Source of the DNA: Hevea brasiliensis
Taxonomy: Eukaryota; Streptophyta; Magnoliopsida; Malpighiales; Euphorbiaceae
Direction: 5' to 3'
Assembly (NCBI RefSeq): GCF_030052815.1
Contig: NC_079496.1
Span: 9,687,100 to 9,751,099 of the forward strand
DNA: 64,000 nucleotides
Shown here: positions 35,633 through 48,231 of the stretch, one piece after another
Layout of the letters: each line of letters opens with the position of its first letter
Numbering within the stretch: position 1 is the first letter of the stretch
Translations under genes and position numbers: made by a program
The notes under the pieces: generated by a model
The model's input: the letters and a program-made list of their open reading frames with translations, nothing else
The model's database searches: none
What the model was told of the DNA's origin: nothing

Positions 35633-37470
35633 ATGAGAAGAGCTAGAAGCACAAGTGACACATCCTTTTTGTTTAATCCTGAAATTAAGAAATTTTATAA
35701 AGCCAACAAGAAAGAAACCAGAAAAAGGAAAGAAGCCTTGAGAGTAACTGAAATCGAAGCAGAAATGGCTGATGAAAGAATTAGAATTGGTGGTAGTAAT
35801 GTTGGAAATGATCAAAACAATGAAAATGCAGCCCAAGGTGAAGAGGTTGTAAATGCTAATGTGCCTAGGGAAAATATGATGGATCATGCATTTCCTCGTT
35901 TTGATGACTTGACAGAGAGTATAGCAAGACCAAGAATTGATGCAAATAGCTACAAGATGGATTTTGGGGTTCTTCAAATGATTCAAAATTTCCAATTTGG
36001 TGGACATTCTTCCGAAAATCCACACACACATCTAAAGAAGTTTGCTATGATTTGTGATATGCAAAAACAACCTGGAGTATCTGATGATACAGCAAGATTG
36101 AAGCTATTCCCATTCTCTTTGAAGGATAGAGCATTGAATTGGCTTGATTCTTTACCTCACAACTCTATTACAAATTGAGAGCAACTCACTGATGCATTTC
36201 TTGCACAATATTTTCCACCTGGAAAAACTCAAGAATTGAGGAATCAAATGACAGCTTTCAAACCAAGAGAAGATGAAACTCTCTATGAATCATGGATGAG
36301 ATGGAAGGAATTAGAGAGACAATGTCCACATCATGCCATTCCAAAATGGATGATAAACCAAAATTTTTACACCAATATTACTCCTGCAATTAGAGATATT
36401 ATTGATGCTCAAACAGGAGGAGAATTTATTATGAAGCAAGAAGATGAAGCTTATGAGCTATTGGAGAAAATTGCAAAGAATACTCATCTTTGGAGTAGTC
36501 CAAGAGAAACAGCTCCAACTCAAAATAGGCAAGCTACTGGAATGTATGACCTTGATCCATTTAACATGATTAATGCAAAGTTTGATGCACTTACAAATGT
36601 TTTGACAAAGAAGATGGAAGATTTAAGTATGTTGGTTAGTTCATCATCATCATCTGGAAGTTCACAATAAGTTGCTTATGCAGAAGGAACTACCAGCTGT
36701 GGAGTAGACTATGGAGAGCAAGCTGTATATGTTGGCAATTATAGAAACAAACAAATAGGGAATCCTTACTCTCAAACTTATAATCCAGCTTGGAAGAATC
36801 ATCCCAACTTTTCATGGGAAAATCAGCAAAATCAAGTCCCAAATCAGAATCTTCAACCACAATAGCAACAAGGAATTCCATATCAGCAAAATAGGTAATC
36901 ATTGCCTAATTTTCAGCAGAGAAACATTAATCCTCCACCAAAACAGTGAGAGCAAAGTTCCACCACAAAAGCTTTATTATAACAGATTCTTGCTAACCAA
37001 ACTAAGCATGATGAAGAGATGAGAGAGATGAAAGCAAAGCTAGAATAGATGCAAACACATAACAGAATGTTGAAAAATCAGATTACACAACAAGCATCTT
37101 CCTCAGGTACCAAGTCTTTTGGAAAACTTCCAAGTTAATCGGAAAACCCAAGAGAGCAGTGTCAAGCTATTACTTTAAGAAGTGGGAAGGTTGTAAACAA
37201 TGAGAAGAGTGAAAAAAGTGAGAAGAGAGAAAATGAGAAAGAAATTGATGAGAGTGAAAAATAAGAAAGTGAAAAACAAGAAAGTGCAGAAAAAGGTAAA
37301 GAGAAAATTGAAGAGAAGGAAGATAAGTATATACCTCTAGAGCCTTACAAACCATAACTTCCCTTTCCACAAAGATTTCAAAAAGCTAAACTTGATAAGC
37401 AATTTGGAAAGTTCTTAGAGGTTTTGAAGAAGCTATACATAAATGTGCCTTTCATTGATGCTCTTTCATA
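35633..37470 (+). pseudogene. Athila-like gag
   Basis: Starts MRRARSTSDTSFLF. The gag core follows (FQFGGHSSENPHTHLKKF, LFPFSLKDRALNWLDSLP, then after a TGA FLAQYFPPGKT and ETLYESWMRWKELERQCPHH). Downstream there is a Gln/Asn-rich part and a Lys/Glu-rich linker. About ten stops interrupt one frame. Nearly all are TAA, TAG or TGA where CAA, CAG or CGA would fit, a pattern of C-to-T decay. Confidence 0.82.
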
Positions 37471-38644
37471 AATGCCCTCTTATGCAAAATTCTTAAAAGA
37501 AATTCTCTCAAACAAGAGGAGACTTGAAAACCATGAAATTGTAGCTTTGACAAAAGAGTGTAGTGCCATACTCCAGAAGAAACTTCCTCCTAAGCTTAAA
37601 GACCCCAGAAGTTTTTCAATTCCATGTCATATTGGAGAGTCGTGTTCTACAAAAGCTTTATGTGATCTAGGGGCTAGTGTTAGCCTTATGCCCCTCTCCA
37701 TTTATGAGAAGCTCAATATGGGAGATATTAAGCCAACCCACATTTCTCTTCAATTAGCTGACAGATCAATTAAGTATCCTGAAGGGATTTTGGAGAATGT
37801 GCCTCTAAAGGTTGGGAAGTTTTATATACCTGTTGACTTTGTCATCTTAGACATTGAAGAGGATTCTAATATCCCAATTATCTTGGGAAGGCCCTTTCTA
37901 GCTACAGCAGGAGTGTTGATTGATGTTAAGGGAGAAAAATTGACTCTTAGAGTTGGTGAAGATCAATTGGTTTTCAATATTAATAACACCATGAAGAAGC
38001 ATCATTCTGAAGCTGATACTTGTTTGAGAATTGATATCATTGATGAGCTGGTTGAAGAACACTTCAAAAAGAGATGTCCGGAAGATCCACTTGAAAATTG
38101 CTTGGTTCATGGAGGAAGCATAGACAAGGACAACCCTCATGTGGCTGCATATGCTCAACATTTAGAGGGTAGTCCACCATTCATTTCTGCTCCAGTTTTT
38201 CAACTCACACAGAAGGAAAAAGTTGAATCTAAGCAACCATCATTCAAAGAAGAAGATGCACCAAAGGTAGAACTTAAGCAACTTCCTTCTCAGCTCAAGT
38301 ACGAATTTCTTGGCCCTAATAATACTTATCCAATAATTGTAAATGCAAACTTGAGCACTTTAGAGGTTGATAAGCTATTAAGAGTGTTAAGGCAATTTAG
38401 GAAAGTTTTAGGATACACCATAGATGACATTAAGGGAATAAGTCCATACTTTTGCATGCACAGAATTAATTTAGAAGAAAATTATAAGCCATCTATTGAA
38501 CATCAGAGGAGATTGAACCCAAATATGAAAGAAGTTTTTAAAAAGGAAATTTTAAAGTTGCTTGATGCAAGGATCATATATCCTATCTCAGACAGTACTT
38601 TGGTGAGTCCAGTACATGTTTTCCCAAAAAAAAAGGTGGAATGA
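37471..38644 (+). pseudogene. Athila-like protease and start of RT
   Basis: Opens MPSYAKFLKEILSNKRRLEN, usual just before the Athila protease. The catalytic motif is CDLGASVSLMPLSIYEKL, and the flap-side motif is IILGRPFLATAG. RT begins near 38500 (EILKLLDARIIYPISDS). A run of A at about 38626 shifts the frame and ends it at 38644. Confidence 0.85.
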
Positions 38645-39945
38645 CAGTGGTCAAAAATGAAAATAATGAATTAATTCCCTCCAGAATAGTGACTAATTGG
38701 CGAGTGTGCATAAATTACAAAAAATTAAATATTACCACTAGAAAATATCATTTTCCATTTTCCTTCATTGATAAAATGTTAGAAAGACTAGCTAGGCATT
38801 CTTATTTTTGCTATTTAGATGGGTATTCGGGATTTTTCCAAATCCCTATCCATCCAAATGATCAAGAGAAAACTACTTTTACTTGTCCATATGGAACCTT
38901 TGTCTATAGAAGGATGCCATTTGGGTTGTGTAATGCACCAGCCACTTTTTAAAGGTGCATAATGGCAGTCTTCTCAGATTTCATTGAAGATATAATGGAG
39001 GTTTTTATGGATGACTTTTCTGTTTATGGATCTTCATTTGACATATGCTTGGCTAACCTTTCTAAAGTTTTGTAGCGATGTGCAGATACTGACCTTGTGT
39101 TAAACTGGCAAAAGTGTCATTTTATAGTTCAGGAAGGGATAGTGCTTGGACATTTGGTGTCTAACAGAGGAATAGAGGTTGCTAAAGCCAAGGTTGAAGT
39201 AGAGAAGATGGCTCCTCATGCCAATGTCAAAGGAATTCAAAGTTTTTTAGGGCATGCCGGGTTCTACAGATGCTTTATCAAGGATTTTTCTAAAATAGAT
39301 AAACCTTTGTCTAATTTGTTAAGTTATGACACACCATTTGTATTTGACCAAGAGTGTTTGGATGCCTTTTATAGATTGAAGCAAGCTTTTATTACTGCAC
39401 CAATCATGAACCGCCTGATTGGAATCTACCTTTTGAAATTATGTGTGATGCTAGCAATTATGTAATTGGAGCTGTTCTTGGTCAAAGAAAAGACAAAAGG
39501 GCTTATGCTATTTATTATGCTAGTAGAACACTGGATGAGGCTCAAACAAATTATGCAATAACTTAAAAGGAATTCTTAGCAATTGTCTTTGCATTGGAAA
39601 AGTTCAGACCTTACATTATTGACTCAAAGGTAAATGTATTTTCAGATCATGCTGCTATTAGGTATTTAGTCCATAAAAAGGAGGCTAAACCTAGGCTCAT
39701 TAGGTGGATTCTGATGCTACAAGAGTTTGATTTGGAAATTAGAGATAAGAAAGGAGCTGAAAATGTAGTTGCAGATAATCTTAGTAGGTTGAAATTGGAT
39801 GATAAAGAAATACATGCAGTCTCTATTGATGAGTTTTTCTTGGATGAACAACTTTTCTCTCTTGTTGCTAAACTACCTTGGTATGCAGACTTGGTGAATT
39901 ATCTATCTTGTGGAGTTTTACCTCTAGGAATGACATTGCAATAAC
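38641..39945 (+). pseudogene. Athila-like reverse transcriptase and RNase H
   Basis: RT motifs WRVCINYKKLN, FCYLDGYSGFFQIPIHP, MPFGLCNAPATF, then the active site FMDDFSVYG. The RNase H part reads EIMCDASNYVIGAVLGQ and continues to VADNLSRLK. Stops at 38950, 39074 and 39564 and a frame change near 39410 interrupt it. Confidence 0.85.
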
Positions 39946-40061
39946 AGAAAAGGTTTTTCCATGAGGCAAAATTTTATAGATGGGATGATCCTTTACTCTT
40001 TAGGAGATGTTGTGATGGTTTAATAAGAAGATATATTCCTGATGAGGAGATAGAGAGTGTT

Positions 40062-41194
40062 ATGCATCATTGCCATGCTTCTGATTATGGAGGACACTTT
40101 GGAATCTCTAAAACAGCTAGTAAAATTCTTCAAGCTGGTTTTCTTTGGCCAAACTTTTTCAAGGATGTGAGGAAATTTGTGTTAGAATGTGATAAATGTC
40201 AAAGGAGTGGAAATCTGTTGAAAAGAGATGAAATGCCCCTAAATGATATTCTTGAGGTGGAATTATTCGATGTATGGGGAATAGATTTTATGGGCCCATT
40301 TCCTCCTTCATATGGTAACAAATACATTCTAGTTGGAGTAGACTATGTGTCAAAGTTGGTAGAAGCTGTTGCAACTCCAACTAATGATGCTAAGGTAGTA
40401 AAAAAATTCTTGAAGAAATTTGTCTTGAGTAGATTTAGAGCTCCAAGGGCTGTAATTAGTGATGGGGGTTCACTTTTTTGTAATAAGCAATTTGAGAGCT
40501 TAATGAGGAAGTATGGTGTAGTGCATAAGATAGCTACCCCATACCATCCTCAAACTTCAGGACAAGTTGAAATTTCTAACAGGGAACTCAAACATATCTT
40601 GGAGAAAACAGTGAGCAATTCTCGAAAAGATTGGTCTGTCAAACTAGATGATACTTTATGGGCATATAGGACTGCTTACAAAACCCCTATAGGAACTACA
40701 CCCTTTAGGTTGGTGTATGGTAAGTCTTGTCATTTACCTGTGGAGCTAGAGCATAGAGCATATTAGGCCATTCAGACCTTGAATTTTGATCTCAAGCAAG
40801 CTGGTGAGAAGAGGCTATTGCAACTTAATGAGCTTGAAGAATTGAGGATGGATGCCTATGAAAATGCCCGTATTTATAAAGAAAGAACTAAAGTTTGGCA
40901 TAATAAGCATCTTAGGAAAAAGGAATTTAAAGAAGGTGATTCAGTTTTGTTGTTCAACTTAAGATTGAAATTGTTCCCAGGAAAACTTAAATCAAGGTGG
41001 ACTAGTCCATAAAGAGTTTCTAAAGTTTTCCCTTATGGAGCAATTGAAATTTGGAGTGAAAAATCTGGGAATTTTAAGGTCAATGGGCATAGATTGAAGC
41101 ATTACATAACTGGAGACCCAATAAAGGGAGCAAGCTGTTACAAGCTCTCTGATCCCACACTCCTTTTTAGTGAAATGCATGAAGAGTCCAGCTA
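40062..41194 (+). pseudogene. Athila-like integrase
   Basis: Zinc-binding HHCC region ([13 protein letters not shown] ... CDKCQ). Catalytic D, D, E in [20 protein letters not shown] and [12 protein letters not shown]. The C-terminal part continues past TAG (40764-40766, where Trp would fit) and TAA (41010-41012) to a stop near 41194. Confidence 0.85.
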
Positions 41195-42660
41195 AGGACT
41201 ATAAATTAGCGCTCTTATGAGGCACCCCAAGTTCTTTTATTTTGCTTTTGTTGATTCACTTTTATTTGCATTACTTTTGTTTTTGTCTTAAATCTCCCTA
41301 AATTCAATTTTTGACATTGTTGAATTTTGTCTTTTGTAGATGTATTTCAATGGATGAAGGTTGTTGCACTGCTGGGGAGTTACTCTTAATCTGATAGTTT
41401 ATCCATTAACTCTCCCAAGATTGATTTATTTTCATTGCTTCCTGTGCAGGACCCCTCTTGGCTTATGCAGAAAAATTTTTCAGCAAAAAGGGTCTGCAGC
41501 ATATGTTATTTGCTTCTTTGTTGAGGTTGGGCATGTATCTTTTATATATCTGTGCCTATCATGTTGATGTGATGGTAAGTGGGTCATTTTAGTAGTTCTG
41601 AACTTAATTGGGTTATGTGATTCAATGTGCACATGTTATATTTTATTCGCATAACTTGGAGAGCCTATTTTCTTTTGTGGATAAGTGTGACTTTGTACAG
41701 ATTTTTATTGAGCTTTAATGTGCTAGAATATTAATTTGCAGGGTTTGAGTTGAAATGGCATAATTCACAAATGTCTCTTATGCAGAACTTACTTCTACAA
41801 GCTTATATGGTGCAATTGTGATGGATTCTGCATATATTGATGTGTTTTTTTATGATAATTTCTCATGGTTTATGCTTCACAGGGTTACATTTCTTCATTC
41901 TCATGTATTTTTCAAGCTTGCAAAGCATTTTTTATTGTAATCTGAATCTTGTTGAAATGTGCATAAGTAACTGCATAACTTATGCAGCTTTCAGGTCTCA
42001 CTTTGCCTTAATTTTCATTCCTACCGAAACCTGAATAAGCTCTTGCATAACTTATGCAATCCTGCATAACTAAATTTTTGCCATTTCATTTCTTGTCGAA
42101 AACTACATAAGGGCATGTATAACTTATGCAATTCTACACCGCCACAATTTTTGTCATTTCCATTTCTGCCAAAACTTGCATAAGTGCATGCATAACTTAT
42201 GCACTCTTGCATAACGTCAAATCCTGAAATTTTCATTTCTGCCGAATTCCGCATAACCAAGTGCATAGCTTATGCACTATTGCATAACCAAATTTATTGG
42301 GATTCCTTTTCTGTCGAAACTTGCATAAGTGTGTGTATAAGTTATGCACTTTTGCACAACTAACTTTTCAGAATCCCCATTCTTGCCGAAACTTGCATAA
42401 GTACCTGCATAAGTTATGCACACCTATTTCCCCTTATGCAGAAATTCGCATATCCTGTGCAAATCAAAATTTTCACACAACCTACTTTCCCACCTCCCAC
42501 TTCCCGTCATTATTGTTCACAACCACCCTCCTTCTCATTTTTCTCGGTATCGATCCCTCACCCCCCTACCTTTTCGCCGACCGATACCCTAACTTCCCTT
42601 CTATCTCTTTTATTTTCTTCTTCCTTCCTCCATTCCTACCATCATCGACCACTACTACTA
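41195..42660 (+). other. Athila spacer between pol and the post-pol ORF, rich in palindromic repeats
   Basis: No gene. From about 41940 to 42440 the motif TGCATAA(C/G)TTATGCA and parts of it recur every 30-60 bp, often after the phrase GCCGAAACTTGCATAAG. Short open frames here are noise. Confidence 0.7.
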
Positions 42661-44301
42661 TGGAAATGCCTCCCCCTTCCCCTCAAGGCTCTCCTCTCCA
42701 AGTCACACCCCTCGCTATGCAAGCCCCCAATCCCGATTCTCCTCCACAATAAACCCCTCCACCTCCTCCTACATCCACCTATAAAAGGAGAATATGGTCT
42801 AAATCAACCCGACCCATCGCATTTGCACCACCTCCCATTTTGCACCACCTCCCATAAAACGCAAGGACCCACCTGCTACTCCACCTAACAACCCTAGAAC
42901 TTCGGCTTCCACACGACAAGGGGTCAATGCTTCTACCTCTACCCCACAAACCAAATCTCCCTCCTTTAGTAAGAAGTAACCTTCAGCAGCGGCAACACAG
43001 GTATCTAAATTACCTTGGCCTCTTCTTGATCCAACCCATAAGGCAACTTTTAAGAGGCTAAAAGACAGAAAAGTGCAACCCACTAGGTACATTTCTGCAG
43101 ATGCCTTCCAATCTGTTGGTTTATTTGATAATGTTGTTGCCTACCTTGATGGTTAAGGTTGGATGGAATTTGTGCATAAACAAGAATTAGTTTATCCAAC
43201 CCTAGTTTTGGTATTTATTTCCTCATTTTTCGCTACTATGAAACTGCATGAGATAGATTACAAGCCAACTATGAAATTTAGGTGCTTAGGGCAAAATAGA
43301 GAGCTATCATTAGACCAATTTCATAGTATCTTTGGGTTTGCTATTGATAGATTATTTAGGGTCCCATATACAGGCATAGAGGTAGCAAATAAAGGTGTTT
43401 GGAATGCTATTCAATTCTGGAGAAATATTATAAACCAATTTCAGGGTTTTTATGCAGGTAGATCCAAGACCTCCCAAATAATAGAACCAGCACTTAGATT
43501 TATCCATAGGCTTATTACTAACACTATCTTAGGCCGAGGGACTAGTTCTGGTGCTGTTGGAAAATCTGACTTATTCATGCTATGGTATGCTTTTCTCAAA
43601 GTCAAAGTATCTTCTGGTTACTTCTTCTGTGAACATATGTTGCACATTGCTACCAAATCTGTAGGTGATATAGTCATGGGTAGGTTTATAACTATTATAG
43701 CTAAACATTTGGTTTTGATCCGGAAGAGCATCCTCTACCAACACGTTTAGACACTCTATATTTTGATGCTTCTTACTTATACAAGACTGGATTCAGTTTG
43801 CCACTATCTGACACTGCACAACCAGTAGCAGAGACAAGACCATCTGCATAACCAGAGGCACAATCTACACCAGCAGTCCAACAGCCTTCTGCTGAACCTG
43901 CACCACCTACTCAATCTACACAGGATACCCCAGCAGAATTTGCACTGCCAACACCATCTGCAGCTGGACCCTCTTCCTCCACAGCACCTCCTCCCTTCAA
44001 CACTAAAGCCTTATTCACTTATCTTGAGAGGCTTAGTGATGATGTATATTTTATGGATAGGAAGCTTGAATTTGGTCTTGATAACCTTAAGGATCGTCAT
44101 GATCAACTCTTTGATCTTGTTATGGAGACCAGAGACAAGGAGAAAGAGTTGAAAGAGATGATGAAGCAGTTCATGGTTTTTCTGGGTATGCCACCTCCAC
44201 CTCCATCACCTCCTCCAGAACCACCCCTTCAGTAGCAGCCAGCTCTATCCAGTCCTCTAGCAGCACCTTTGGATAAGGGCAAGACCATAGAAATAGATTA
44301 G
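42661..44301 (+). pseudogene. Athila post-pol ORF (Athila ORF-1 / env-like position)
   Basis: Starts MEMPPPSPQGSPLQ, a Pro-rich head. The middle block at 43163-43750 resembles the plant 'Athila ORF-1/putative transposon protein' family (HEIDYKPTMKFRCLG, GRGTSSGAVGKSDLFMLW, CEHMLHIATKSVGDIVMG). A charged C-terminal part follows (MDRKLEFGLDNLKDRHDQLF), then a Pro-rich stretch and DKGKTIEID. Stops, frame changes and a 17-bp duplication break it. Its position matches the env-like gene of Athila, but I see no signal peptide or membrane anchor, and no function is claimed. Confidence 0.65.
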
Positions 44302-46405
44302 TTTTTATCTTGCTCTTATTCAACTTCTAGGAGCTTTTCTTTTTAGATGTGCTGGACCAATTTTAGTCTGTCTTGAATTCTGTTTTCTTGAAATACAATT
44401 GGACGGCTATTCCATTGGTTTTTCATTGCTTCTCTTTGCCTTTGCTGCTCCTTTATGCATACTTGTCAATACATTGTATATATTTACATACCTCTGCAAG
44501 TGTTTTCAAGTTTTGCCTTGATATATCATTATGCTGCAGCTATTCAATATACTGCACAGGCTATGAAACTGCTTATGTAGCTGCTTTTCAACTTATATTT
44601 CTCCTTATGCAACTATTCTGCATAACTTATTCCGTCCCTTATGCAACTCATGCTAAACTGCACAACTTATGCAGTCTCCTTATGCACCTGTTCTGCAAAG
44701 TATTTATTCTATATAACTTGTGCAGCTTTCTTATGCATTACCATCATCTTTTAAATTCACATTTTAGATGATAAAACACTACTCTATACCAAGTAACTCT
44801 TTCTTTTTGCTTTTAAATTTAACTATTCCTGGTTATTCCTCTTTGCTTTGAGTTTTCATGCTGTACTGCCTTAGACATTGAGGATAATGTCCAATTTTGA
44901 GTTTGGGGGTGTGCATTTTGATTTTTGCTACATTTTTCACATTTTGAGTATAGGAACATCTCATCCCATTCCATTTATATATATATATTGTAAATATTTT
45001 ACATAGACATCCATACATACATATACATAACACATTCACATACACATTATACATCACTTAGAAATTGTAAACATTGCACACAAATAGATTTCTTCCATTT
45101 AGTTAATGCATTGCTCATTTTTAGGAATCATGCATCATGAAATAAAATCTTTTGCCAAATCCCTTGAGTAATGAGAAGTTGCCTATGAGAGTGATTTGAC
45201 TTACCTTAAGTTGGATTTGTGGATTGAAATTTTTCTAAGAGATGCAAAGTCTTGAAGTGTTTATCCCTTGCCTATATCTTCTTAGCCAAAAAGCCACCCA
45301 ACTAGTCCTTTAGACATTAGAGTGTTTAGAGGGAGTTATTGGATAAAAGGTAGTCAAGCGATGTCTCACCAATCCTAGAATAAATTTTCTAAACCTTTCA
45401 AGGCGAAATACTAGCTTGTACTTGAAAAGAAAGATGATTAGGCATTCTTTTATTGCAAACCTCTTATTTTAAACTTTTAACTTTCCCTTTATTACAACTA
45501 ACTCTTGTAAACCCCTTTGAGCCTTTGTATTCTAAATTTTTCTTGAAACCCTTATTGCTACCTAGCCAATGAACCAAGCACTCCAATCCTTTTCATGAGA
45601 ATAATTATTTATAATATTAGGTATGCTATATATATATATATATAAAATAATGAAAGGGAGAAGAAATGCTTGTCATCTTGTAAAAGTGCTAGTATATGTG
45701 TTTTTCACTATTGTCATTCAAATTGAAAGAAATCCACCCAAAATAATTAAAGGAAATGAGTTTGGGGGTGGCATTTTTAGGGACAATTATCAAAAGAAAA
45801 TATAAGATACAAGTATAAAGTATCAAAATGTCCCTCCATTTTATGTATTTTGTAAAATATGCTAGCATTTGAAAAAAAAAATTCCCATTGTATATCTCTC
45901 ACCTCTTTATATATATATATATATGTACTTTATGTTTTCAAGATTGAAAATATTCTTATGCTTTGAATTCCTTTTACCATTTTCCTTCTTAACCACATTT
46001 TGAATCCTATAGCCCCATTACATTCCTAAAAAGACCTTTGATCTCTTGATAGTACTTGCTATATTGGTGGAGATAGGAGTAAGAAGTTTGCTTATGGGAT
46101 TGGAAATTTATTCATTCACTCATTAAATTCCATCATAGAGACACTTTGGTTATTGCTTGTTCTAGAATTCCTTTTGAGCATGACTTTCTCTTTTGATTGG
46201 TTGGTTTGAGAATTTTGGATGATAATTGACTTGATAGCTAAGCGGTGAAAGCTTGGATAAGCATTAGATTCTTTTCATCTTGAAGGATGGGTATATGGAT
46301 TATTGGTGTTAAGTTACTTTAATAGGTGATTTTCATAGCTCTTTGGACAAGGCACCCCTAAAAAATTGCATTATATTTTAAAGTTTGCTTGAGGACAAGC
46401 AAACA
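44302..46405 (+). other. Athila 3' non-coding region
   Basis: Contains more GCATAACTTATGC copies (44560-44740), an AT microsatellite (45627-45643), and purine tracts like GAGTTTGGGGGTG near 44900 and 45760, which may be decayed extra polypurine tracts. No gene. Confidence 0.6.
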
Positions 46406-46423
46406 TTTGAGTTTGAGAGTATT
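46406..46423 (+). other. Polypurine tract of the Athila-like element
   Basis: TTTGAGTTTGAGAGTATT abuts the 3' LTR and follows GAGGACAAGCAAACA, the usual context in this lineage, where it is normally GAGTTTGGGGG. Confidence 0.7.
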
Positions 46424-48127
46424 TAATACATGCATTTTGCATAGTCATTTATGTTTAATTTCGTGGCCATTTTATTTATTTGTTAGCTGCTTTTAGCTAA
46501 TTTTATTAATTATTTAGATAATTTTCCATGATTATCAATTCTTGGATTAAATTGTAATTTTTGTTTTGTTTTGTAGGTAAAATGGTATTTTTGAGGGACT
46601 AAAAAGAAATTATGCTAGTGAGGAGTGATTCCTATAGCCAAAGATGTCAAAAACAAAGCTTGAAAGTTGAAGAATGCAAAGTGGCCAAAATGTGCATAAC
46701 TTGCCGCATAAGCTATACAGTTCTACACAGGGAGAAGAAGCAATTTTCCAAGCCCGCCGAAATCTGTATAAGTCACTGCATGACTTATGCAGACTTACTC
46801 CTTGCTTATGCAGCTTCACACAGAGAGCCCAAAACCTGCCGAAAACTGCATAAGGGCCTGCATAATTTGTACAGTCCACTTATGCAGTTTTATAAAGTCT
46901 CCAAAGCTTAAAAAAACTGCACAACCAACCTACATAGCTTATGCAACATCACGAAAAACACCTGGAACCACCAATTTTGCATGGAATCTGCATAAGAAAC
47001 TTGCATAACATGTGCAACTCTTCATAATGAGCTGGCAGAAGATTCCCTCACGTGAACTTCACCTCAAACACACCATTTTAGGGCTAGTTGTCAAAAAAAG
47101 ACATAAATAAGTCCTTATCCCATTTCAAAAAAAGGAGGAAAGAAGAAGAAAGTGGGGAGAGACAGAGAAAACGTTAGAAAACAGAGCAAGGGGGCACCAC
47201 TTCCCTTTTTTGGATCAGATTTGGCTTCTTCTTCTTTTCTTCCCTATTTCACACTTTTCTTGTATTGGGTTTCTTAGTTCTTAGCATAGACTCAAGTTTT
47301 ATTTCCATATTAACTCATAATTTCTTGTAAATATTATGGATAGTGAGTAGTTTTCATTAGATTCTGGAGTTAGGATGTAATATTTGAGATATTTTGTGAA
47401 TTTTGATTAGGTAATCTATATTTTGTAGTTTTAATGAAGTTTTATTCATTTCTTGTATGCTCAATGACATGCTTAGTGTAGGATCTCATTAAGTATTGTT
47501 CTTAATCTATGGTTGAAGCACCAAAAGGAGAAAACCTTATGATAGATAATTAAGGAATTGGACTTAATTAACTTAGATTTAAAAATAGACTAAGGATTAA
47601 GAGGATTTACAGATTAATTAAGAAACTTAATATGTCTTGATAAATTTTAACTCCACGAAAGTAGGATTAGATTGATTAAGGCACTCTTCGTCTCACTCGA
47701 AAAAGTATTCAAAGGATTTAAGGATTAATCTCCTTAAAACCCGTAAATTCCATAAGATTGATAACCAATTTAAAAATCCCAAAATAACTTGAATATGAAC
47801 TCCCAAACTCCGGAATCGCCCCTTTTATCATTGTTAATTTCTAATCGAATTTAATTGCTTGCCATTTTAAATCTTGCTATATTTTAATTCATTTATTTTA
47901 ATTTGACGCAAGTTTCGTTGAATCATTACATTGTTGAATAGATTATTAATTTTGCATATATAGATTTCACACTTAAATATCTATCAATTTATTACTTTAA
48001 TTTCAAAAATAGTTTAAATTAGTCAATTTTTATATCAAAAATTCGATCATTAACACAACTATTCGTGGGAACGATATCTTTTCTATATTACTTGTACGAC
48101 CCGTGCACTTGCGGTTGGGCCAGGTCG
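46424..48127 (+). repeat. 3' LTR of the Athila-like element, 1,704 bp
   Basis: Copy of 33794-35495. The first bases are TAATACATG rather than TGATACATG, and the last are GGTCG rather than CATCA, so both termini carry changes. Confidence 0.85.
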
Positions 48128-48231
48128 AGGATAAACTCGAACTTTGTCTTATTCAATATTTTCTAGCATCAATTTTGTTAAATGTATGGTTTTCTGTTCA
48201 ACATATTTGATGGCCTGTGGATTTGTTTCAG

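Larger units (their letters stand above)
33794..48127 (+). mobile_element. Ty3-gypsy LTR retrotransposon, Athila-like, 14.3 kb
   Basis: LTRs of about 1.7 kb start TGATACATG (left) or TAATACATG (right). The left ends CATCA; the right end is altered (GGTCG). Flanks are AAGAT before and AGGAT after, an imperfect duplication. A tRNA-Asp-type primer-binding site, gag, protease, RT, RNase H, integrase, a long post-pol region with an Athila-type ORF, and a polypurine tract follow in order on the plus strand. Many stops and frameshifts show it is dead. In about 185 bp of the LTRs compared by hand I counted about 14 differences. Confidence 0.88.

Noticed and set aside
42436..42888. 150-codon Ser/Pro/Leu-rich frame
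   Set aside because: Overlaps the Athila post-pol ORF in another frame; the bias comes from CT-rich DNA.
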